Source: Bacteroidales bacterium UBA1680
GTDB lineage: Bacteria; Bacteroidota; Bacteroidia; Bacteroidales; UBA932
Assembly (NCBI GenBank): GCA_002320605.1
Contig: DCKG01000022.1
Coordinates: forward strand, 1-64,000
Length of the DNA: 64,000 nt
Direction: 5' to 3'
Program-made: the position numbers and the translations under genes
In this document: piece by piece, positions 58,801 to 64,000 of the stretch
Layout: each line of letters starts with the position of its first letter
Numbering within the stretch: position 1 is the stretch's first letter
Notes under the pieces: model-generated
Told to the model about the DNA's origin: nothing
Database searches by the model: none
What the model saw: only the letters and a program-made list of their open reading frames with translations

Positions 58801-59608
58801 CGCCGGCGGTGACGGGACAGCCGCGCAGGACTTCCTGAGCTATTCGGGCGGCATCCTCTCATGGTCTGCCAATACTACCGGAAAGCCTAGGAGCGCTGCC
58901 ATCACCCTGCCAAACGGCTCGGTTTTATCCATCACCCAGATTGGCCCGGACGACTTCAAGGGGAACTGGACTTTCACGGCGAAGGTCTTTGCCGGCACTG
59001 GGGCCTACAAACCGAAGGATGCTGTTCCATGGACGGTTGCCATCAGCAATCCATTGAAGAGCGAATCCCTGAAATATGCCAATGACTCGAAAACTTATGC
59101 GAACAATATCGGAATCACCGGACTGTACGACAACGCCGTTCTGGACGGCTGCGTGGACATTGACTATGATGCCCGGACGGTGCGCGTCGGGCTGTTCCTC
59201 GACTGCCGTGACGATTCCGGTCAGCTTATTTCAAGTGGCACCTCCGATTCCAATGGCAAGTATGTTATTTTCAGCCCGGAGCTCGTGAGCCAGACCGGCA
59301 CGACTTGGAGTTCTCCTTGGTTCTTCAACGAGACGGATCTAGGCACCCCTGATTACACATGGATGTGGCTTACGGTGTCTTCCGACTTCTCAAAATTGTC
59401 CTACGCCAACAGGACTTCGGCTTCTCGTGTCCTGGACAGCGTTTCGCAATATTCCGGCAGCGCCAAGTACATTGGCGGAGTGTGCGTAATCCTTTGCGCC
59501 ACGAACTCATTCAACCATGCATCTGTGGGTGCCGCGCAGGCTGGAGGCTATGCTAATGTCTTCCAGATGAACAGTTCCACGGGGGCATTGCAGCTTGTAA
59601 GGCAATAA
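55895..59608 (+). CDS. Calcineurin-like phosphoesterase lipoprotein with fimbrillin-like repeats
   Basis: The 1237-residue lipoprotein starts at the ATG at 55895 (signal ending LTGCKG). Residues about 25-270 and 270-500 are two copies of a beta-rich fimbrillin-like unit (each with SDGKTAKI or SDGKTASF, AGAKYYAYLPGSGV, FVFRN or FVFQN, YYIGL or YYLGI). A calcineurin-type phosphoesterase spans about 510-760 with all metal motifs: D516-x-H518, D562, N597-H598, H691 and H739-x-H741. The rest is Fn3-like and a C-terminal beta domain. It should hydrolyse a phosphoester at the cell surface, which suggests the SusC-SusD substrate carries phosphate or is a nucleotide or phospholipid. A TTG at 55874 is a less likely start. 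Confidence 0.85.
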   Translation: MKKLNTIIFPLFAILALTGCKGSKDPEPEQSGVTFTCSFQDPASEVMPSKWVSGQEIIVTMVTGGKTTSSSAKVSEVSSDGKTAKINFPSMNVSEISAIYAYLPNTGVKGMNATDAWTVNDMNNSSTQVPSVTVSVGSVQNKTFVFRNIFAVLKFEVTDSKTSYVELSGNDGEVVGRDVIISTNYSAADASAPAFEPSTVIKKNIYGTGTYYIGLFPGLKLNKGYVLKSFDAQGNQLNQALSEGALTISGGSVYSAVAFGEYKPEITFTATFADASSKDFKSSWAEGDKINVVSVKNREYSEETLTAGSISSDGKTASFTSAGSLMAGAKYYAYLPGSGVAGYREEPPTAWLVGNLEGKEDAIPSVTVASCEDGSKSFVFQNAYSLIKFEVEDSRFKSVTLTGNNGEKFDMASYVKFGGVTAYGNDNPGTKESRAFDEPGAYYLGIRPGISFSKGFTLTGLDADGKEVGAIKRTSYVKFEGGTVLDVGTLNPSKPITISDVFDESHVVASFAVISDVHINANKSSGEAVGSVDKFKNALNQCNAMAKKHGADGLDGVLVVGDFIDSPNSASQLNSFKNAYESIFDPVQVPMFYAVGNHEMPGYAWPSNMVAAAKYIRNGLGSNYYLVDTDKGMSENYECREAILGGIHVLAISPNGDQPISYDAKAAEWLDSRLKALTEENPGQYVIVLTHPMMTGTVYGSLLGEDGGIWESSLPHYWASDALTPILRKYSQVVVFGGHLHFPLADPRSIWQGDFTAVGCGSVRYMACENGHYLHMRSATVMNDSFQVSSGNFVQFDWNGNMRIYQVDFTNGAVYRNAPYEIQYPDVAKSNLKKFSHAALSLANGKPSVSTLTISDFTNTSFTANFAAGTDDEFVHHYVLTVSRGSAKVGEAKILSDFYLYPSTASMKKTYSETITASGLGLSSFETGSYTVSLRAYDSWDAESDAVTATMTLGSNGAWVTDASGSMSVAGGDGTAAQDFLSYSGGILSWSANTTGKPRSAAITLPNGSVLSITQIGPDDFKGNWTFTAKVFAGTGAYKPKDAVPWTVAISNPLKSESLKYANDSKTYANNIGITGLYDNAVLDGCVDIDYDARTVRVGLFLDCRDDSGQLISSGTSDSNGKYVIFSPELVSQTGTTWSSPWFFNETDLGTPDYTWMWLTVSSDFSKLSYANRTSASRVLDSVSQYSGSAKYIGGVCVILCATNSFNHASVGAAQAGGYANVFQMNSSTGALQLVRQ

Positions 59609-59642
59609 TATATCACATATTAATACATTATATTCAAGTAAT

Positions 59643-60902
59643 ATGAAGGCTATCAAAATTTTATCATCTCTCGCATCTGCGGCGTTGGTCTTGTCCCTCA
59701 CCGCATGCGGAGGCAGTGGCGGCGGAAAAGAGACTCCAAGCGTAAGGGTGTCTCCTTCTTCGCTGACATTTAGTGATGCTGGTGGTTCTCAGAGCGTGTC
59801 TGTGACTGCCAACGTTGACTGGAGTGCTTCCAGTAGCGATTCTTGGGTTACTGTGTCTCCTGCTACAGGGAAATCTTCCGGCACTGCGCAGCAACTCAGC
59901 GTTACTGTCGGCAAGAACTCTTCTCTTGACCGTAATGCTACCATCACGGTCAAATCAATCGATGGGACATTGACTGGGACCGTCGCTGTTACTCAGACAG
60001 CTTACATGCCGACCGAAATCAATGACATTACCGCAAAGAATGCCGCTGCGGTCAGCAATCCTTACAAGTATCAGAAATACAGGCTCTCAGGAACAGTCAA
60101 GGGGCTTCAGGGGAACGGGTCTTTCAATCTGATTGATGATTCTGGTTCGCTTCCTGTGGCTGGCCTGAATGCTTCTGACGCTGGCTACGGCAAGCAAGGA
60201 GGAGCTTTAAGCAATGTCAAGGAACGCGATAACGTTACTGTCGTGGGCTATCTGGAGCAGGTTGGCGGCAAGATGACCCTTGTTTACGCCTATCTCGAGA
60301 AAGTCGACTCTTATGTAGAGCCTGATCCTTCTACGGCTGCCACGAAGAACTTCCCTTACACGGTGGACTACACTGCGGCAGACGGAGGCGTCGTCATCAA
60401 CAACCCTACGTTCCCTCTAGCTTTCGATGCTATCTGGACTCGCTCCAGCTCTACCGGCTGGCAGGCTTCCGGCTACACGGGCGGCACAAGCTACACGACC
60501 GAGTCTTGGCTCTACACCGAGAAAGTGAATCTCTCCGGAGCGAAGAAACCTATCCTGGTATTCGACCACATCGTAAGGAATTTCAACGACATCGAGACAG
60601 CGAAGGATCAGACCTCTGTCTGGATCAGCGTGGATGGCGGCAAATTCCAGAAACTTGCGATTTCATTCTCCTATCCTGACGAGCAGGGATCTTCAGTCAT
60701 GACTTCCGAGAACGTCGGCCTTTCCGCCTACATCGGCAAGACCGTCCAGTTCGGATTCAGGTATGTCAGCGACCAGGCGAAAGAGGCTGGCACGTGGTGC
60801 ATGCTCAAGGTTCAGGCAATCGAGGACGAGGAGCCGGAGCAGCCTGGAGATTCCGGCGGAGCAGAAGATTACGACAAACCTGGCTGGGACTGGAATAACT
60901 AA
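59643..60902 (+). CDS. BACON, OB-fold and choice-of-anchor-like lipoprotein
   Basis: The 419-residue lipoprotein (signal ending LTACGG, then a Gly-rich linker) has a BACON domain (about 35-120; SLTFSDAGGSQSVSVTANVDWSASSSDSWVTVSPATG), a YhcR-like OB fold (about 125-225; YRLSGTVKGLQGNGSFNLIDDSG and VKERDNVTVVGYLEQVGGKM) and a C-terminal beta-sandwich (235-395) like those at the ends of secreted nucleases and proteases. It shares domain types with the lipoprotein at 41590. No catalytic motif is seen, so a binding role is likely. Confidence 0.72.
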   Translation: MKAIKILSSLASAALVLSLTACGGSGGGKETPSVRVSPSSLTFSDAGGSQSVSVTANVDWSASSSDSWVTVSPATGKSSGTAQQLSVTVGKNSSLDRNATITVKSIDGTLTGTVAVTQTAYMPTEINDITAKNAAAVSNPYKYQKYRLSGTVKGLQGNGSFNLIDDSGSLPVAGLNASDAGYGKQGGALSNVKERDNVTVVGYLEQVGGKMTLVYAYLEKVDSYVEPDPSTAATKNFPYTVDYTAADGGVVINNPTFPLAFDAIWTRSSSTGWQASGYTGGTSYTTESWLYTEKVNLSGAKKPILVFDHIVRNFNDIETAKDQTSVWISVDGGKFQKLAISFSYPDEQGSSVMTSENVGLSAYIGKTVQFGFRYVSDQAKEAGTWCMLKVQAIEDEEPEQPGDSGGAEDYDKPGWDWNN

Positions 60903-60913
60903 ACTTAGGAGGA
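60902..60913 (+). promoter_or_regulatory. Strong Shine-Dalgarno site before the GLUG gene
   Basis: AGGAGG lies 6-7 bases before the ATG at 60914; the same sequence precedes the gene at 63679. Such perfect sites are rare in Bacteroidota, which mostly use A-rich leaders, so it supports these starts. Confidence 0.6.
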
Positions 60914-63667
60914 ATGAATATGAAAAAGAATATATGCATTCTAGCTTTTGCCGCGATTGCGATGACATTCTCGGCATGCGTGAAAGAGGATATTTTAGAT
61001 GCTCCTCAAAGGCCTGTCGGAGAAGAAAGGACTTTCACCGTGTCTTTCGAGGGCAGCGATGACGAAGACACCAGGACAGATATTACCAAGCAGGGTAAGA
61101 CAGTCTGGGCGACCGGCGACCAGCTTCTGGTGACCAATGGAACCAATGCCGACACCGTAGCGGTGCCTGCCTCTGCCAACGGGCAGAAATATTTCGACTT
61201 CTCGACTACTGTCACTGGCACGATTTACGTCGTTTATCCGGTCCGCGCCTATCAGAACATGACTTCGGACAAGAAGTTGGTGCTCAACATCCCTCGCATC
61301 CAGGATGGCACGTTCGGCAGCGCCAACATCGCAGTCGCAGTCGCATCCGACAGGAAAGTGAAGATGCGCAACGTGACCTCCGTCCTGAAATTCAGGGTGC
61401 CTTCTTCCGTGACTACCCCGATCAAGGTCGTTTCCATCAACTCCGTCGGCAACAACGTCGCAGGAACATTCTCAGTGGACATGGCTTCCGGCAAGCCTGT
61501 GGTGGCCACTCCTGACACGCTGAACATAAATGACACTACAAAGCTTGCGACTTCCTACTCTGGAGACGCAGTGGTGAAAGTAGACGGCGTGGCCGGAAGC
61601 AACTTCTACGCTACCGTAATCCCAGGCACTTACACGAAGGGATTCTCGATGACTGCCGTCACTCTTGATCTGGACCATGCGTCCGAGAGCAAGACTACGG
61701 TTTCCGACAAGGCGCTCGGCGTGAACGAACTCTTCGATCTCGGGTCCATCGGAACGGACCTGAAGCCTATGGGCGGCACTGGCACCCAGTCAGACCCTTA
61801 CGTAATCACCAATTTCCCTGAATATCTAGTATTTACCTATTATGTGAACGAAGGTAATTCCATGAGGGACAAATACGTGAAAGTTACTAGCGACATTAGC
61901 GGAATCACCACCCCAGTCGGGATCTGGGACGAAGCTGCCGATGCCGAGGATTATCCTTTCCAGGGTAATTTCGACGGCGGAGACCATACGTTCACCGTGA
62001 ATATGAAGCAGGACGGCAAACTGTCCCTGGGATTGTTCTCCTATGTCGACGATTCTGCCAGCATCCACAATGTGAAGGTGGCTGGAACCATCACTACTTC
62101 TTACAAGAATACCGGTAGTGTTGCTGGAATAGTATTCTGCAACAGCGGCGTTACCTTCGACAATTGCTCTTCTTCTGCTACTGTCAAGACCAAGAACAAT
62201 TCCGGCGGTCTTATTGGCTACGCAAGCAATTCCAACACTTCTGCTGCGACATTAAAGATTACCAATTGCTCATTTACTGGAAAACTTGAAGGAACAACCA
62301 ACATCGGTGGCATGGTAGGTCAGGTTAACAGCAATGCTGGCAATTATCAGGCACGCACCGAGATAAAGAATTGCGAGAACTCAGGAACGATTGAGGGCGA
62401 GCATACTGCTGGCGGAATGGTCGGATATGCGTACATGACTGCGATTTCTGGCAGTAAGAACACCGGTGCAGTTACCACCACCAAGGAAGGCGGCGGGTTC
62501 ATGAGGTACGATGGAAAGTACCAGAACTATCAGGCTGGCTCTGCCGGAATCGTAGGATATATGCAGAACACCACAGTGAGGAATTGCACCAACGAAGGAG
62601 CCATCTCCGGAGTTGTGAAGAATGGAGGCATAGCTGGCTCATCGTATTTCAGCAATGCCTACTCCTGCGTCAACAGGGGGAATGTTGAATCCACCAAGCA
62701 GACCGCTGCGGGCATAGTGGGCTATAATTTCATTCAGGGTACGATTGCGAATTGCCAGAATTACGGGGAGATTAAGGCTAAGACTTATCAGGCTGCCGGC
62801 ATCGTGGGCTTTGCCATCACATGGTATAATCATGATTCTCCGTACACTATCGCGGTTACAAGATGCACAAATTATGGCAAGTGTACCGCAGGCGGCAACG
62901 CAGCTGCCGGAATAGTGGGATACTCAGTGAACGAGAATAACGTTCATAAGCTCGTAATCGACAGGTGCATCAATGCCAAAGGAGCGGACATCACGGCTCA
63001 GACTCACTCAGGCGGAATCCTTGGCTGCCAGGAAGGCTACTATAACTGGAGTAGAACTGAGGTAAAGAACAGTGAGAACCATGCGACCGTAACCGGCACT
63101 GGGAAAAACACGTCCATCGGCGGTATCTGCGGAAGCATGCTCAGGCATTCTCAAAAGCAGGGTGTCATGATCTGGAATTGCTACAACGATGGCGATGTAG
63201 TGTATTCTGATTATGCTTCTACTACACCGAGCATTGGCGGAATATTTGGTCAGATGCAGGGCGGCGAAATATGGAACTGCTACAACGGAGGCCGCATCGG
63301 AAAGGCTGATGCCACTCTTGCGAAGACAGTGGCAGACACCTCCTATTGCGGTTCTCTTCTCGGAAAAGGCATGCTAAATAGAAATGTGAATGGTTATTAT
63401 CTTACTGGGACATGCGCCCTGCCTGTGGGCAAGGCTGGCAAGTTCAATAATAATGGCATTCACGCTACGGATGCTTCTGGCAATCTGGCGGAAGTGGTAA
63501 CTATCAATAGCGTCGGTTATTCAAACCTCGTTGATGCCCTGAATGCCGGAATCGGCACTCAGACTCAATATTATCATTGGGCAGCAGGCCCTAAGTTCGA
63601 TTATGGAACCCTTACCGACCCGGTTGACGGCGGCGGCTTCGACATAGGAGACGGAGGCGAAATCTAA
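60914..63667 (+). CDS. GLUG-repeat lipoprotein with fimbrillin-like head
   Basis: The 917-residue lipoprotein (MNMKKNICIL; signal ending SACVK) has a fimbrillin-like domain (about 30-280; TRTDITKQGKTVWATGDQLLV, VLKFRVPSSV) and then a beta-helix-like region (295-870) made of about eleven GLUG-type repeats with cores such as GGLIGYASN, GGMVGQVNS, AGIVGYMQN, GGIAGSSYF, AGIVGFAIT and GGIFGQMQG. GLUG proteins are often adhesins or surface-exposed scaffolds. It follows the BACON/OB gene by 11 bases. Confidence 0.8.
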   Translation: MNMKKNICILAFAAIAMTFSACVKEDILDAPQRPVGEERTFTVSFEGSDDEDTRTDITKQGKTVWATGDQLLVTNGTNADTVAVPASANGQKYFDFSTTVTGTIYVVYPVRAYQNMTSDKKLVLNIPRIQDGTFGSANIAVAVASDRKVKMRNVTSVLKFRVPSSVTTPIKVVSINSVGNNVAGTFSVDMASGKPVVATPDTLNINDTTKLATSYSGDAVVKVDGVAGSNFYATVIPGTYTKGFSMTAVTLDLDHASESKTTVSDKALGVNELFDLGSIGTDLKPMGGTGTQSDPYVITNFPEYLVFTYYVNEGNSMRDKYVKVTSDISGITTPVGIWDEAADAEDYPFQGNFDGGDHTFTVNMKQDGKLSLGLFSYVDDSASIHNVKVAGTITTSYKNTGSVAGIVFCNSGVTFDNCSSSATVKTKNNSGGLIGYASNSNTSAATLKITNCSFTGKLEGTTNIGGMVGQVNSNAGNYQARTEIKNCENSGTIEGEHTAGGMVGYAYMTAISGSKNTGAVTTTKEGGGFMRYDGKYQNYQAGSAGIVGYMQNTTVRNCTNEGAISGVVKNGGIAGSSYFSNAYSCVNRGNVESTKQTAAGIVGYNFIQGTIANCQNYGEIKAKTYQAAGIVGFAITWYNHDSPYTIAVTRCTNYGKCTAGGNAAAGIVGYSVNENNVHKLVIDRCINAKGADITAQTHSGGILGCQEGYYNWSRTEVKNSENHATVTGTGKNTSIGGICGSMLRHSQKQGVMIWNCYNDGDVVYSDYASTTPSIGGIFGQMQGGEIWNCYNGGRIGKADATLAKTVADTSYCGSLLGKGMLNRNVNGYYLTGTCALPVGKAGKFNNNGIHATDASGNLAEVVTINSVGYSNLVDALNAGIGTQTQYYHWAAGPKFDYGTLTDPVDGGGFDIGDGGEI

Positions 63668-63678
63668 TATAGGAGGAA

Positions 63679-64000
63679 ATGAATATGAAAAAGAATATAT
63701 TTTCATTCTTAGCTCTCGCTCTTGTATTTGCGGGATGCACCAAGGAAGCCAACGAAGAAGTAATGGCCCCTTCAAATGATGAAGGAGTCAAGCTTGTCGT
63801 TGAGGCAACTATCGGCGGTCCTGAGACTAGGATGTCTTACACGGAGGATGGCAATGGGTTCAAAGCTAAATTCTACGGCAATGAGACCATGCAGGTCTAT
63901 TTCCTTGACTCCAAGGATTCCGTGTCTTCAAAGGTGGCATTGAACATAGATCAGGCTTCGATTTCAGCTGATGGCCGTTCTGCAAAGTTCGAGGCAATCC
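63679..64000 (+). CDS. Fimbrillin-like lipoprotein, cut by the window end
   Basis: The open frame runs off the window after 107 codons. It starts MNMKKNIFSFLALALVFAGC, a clear lipoprotein signal, then EDGVKLVVEAT-like and ETRMSYTEDGNGFKAKFY segments that match the N-terminal strand pattern of fimbrillin-like domains (an ETRM or DTRT block followed by a W/F-rich strand). Its start region is identical over 22 bases to those at 54678 and 60914, and AGGAGG precedes it. It belongs to the SusC-SusD operon by direction and spacing. Confidence 0.7.
   Translation, partial: MNMKKNIFSFLALALVFAGCTKEANEEVMAPSNDEGVKLVVEATIGGPETRMSYTEDGNGFKAKFYGNETMQVYFLDSKDSVSSKVALNIDQASISADGRSAKFEAI

Noticed and set aside
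1..64000. CRISPR arrays, tRNA or rRNA genes, complete insertion sequences, integrase genes
   Set aside because: I looked for regular repeat-spacer patterns, cloverleaf-like sequences with a T-loop motif, and transposase motifs and saw none I could support.

Overview
The window is a piece of a chromosome from a member of the Bacteroidota, most likely Bacteroidales. The evidence is: SusC/SusD pairs, lipoproteins with DUF4270, DUF4998, DUF5000, BACON and fimbrillin-like domains, NVEAL peptides beside 6-bladed beta-propeller lipoproteins, promoter boxes of the TAnnTTTG type, an ftsX-DUF3098-uppP block, and zinc-free forms of S4 and S14. I recognise no tRNA, rRNA, CRISPR array, complete insertion sequence or replication origin.

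Region 1 (58-9278, +) is an A+T-rich accessory island. It has three repeats of one theme: a small NVEAL peptide gene (four in all), then a secreted 6-bladed propeller lipoprotein, then a different accessory gene. The accessories are a transglutaminase-like lipoprotein, a thioredoxin-fold CSSC lipoprotein, and finally an O-antigen-ligase-like/TPR membrane protein plus a dedicated signal peptidase I. The four peptides share a strict cysteine pattern. This is the best candidate for a poorly described system: a processed, cysteine-rich envelope or secreted peptide with its own handling machinery.

Region 2 (9598-16826) holds a Fic protein behind a double palindrome, then core envelope genes: a DUF4270 lipoprotein, a GT5 starch-synthase-like protein, ftsX, DUF3098, uppP, an lpxH-like gene and a DUF4294 gene. 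Region 3 (17000-27779) is a long ribosomal operon, rplP to rplQ, with secY, map, infA, rpmJ and rpoA. It begins at rplP under its own promoter; the usual upstream half of the S10 operon (rpsJ to rpsC) is not adjacent. Region 4 (27810-35608) carries a ThiD-AraC fusion next to pdxS-pdxT, a membrane pyrophosphatase, a LacI-type regulator, a degenerate-retropepsin/TPR protein and purE.

Region 5 (35605-37953) is a small accessory scar with an EcoRII-type restriction enzyme remnant, a direct repeat, a small membrane protein and an MFS transporter. Region 6 (38104-41470) has smpB-miaA, rhaM, and metK behind a SAM-II riboswitch. Region 7 (41534-64000) is surface nutrient uptake: a minus-strand Oar-like TonB receptor with a BACON/OB-fold lipoprotein, a carboxypeptidase-regulatory-domain protein, and a plus-strand SusC-SusD locus followed by six lipoprotein genes. 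Among these are a large calcineurin-like phosphoesterase, a GLUG-repeat adhesin-like protein and a fimbrillin-like gene cut by the window end. No glycoside hydrolase is seen there.

All assignments come from reading motifs and gene order; no database search was run.
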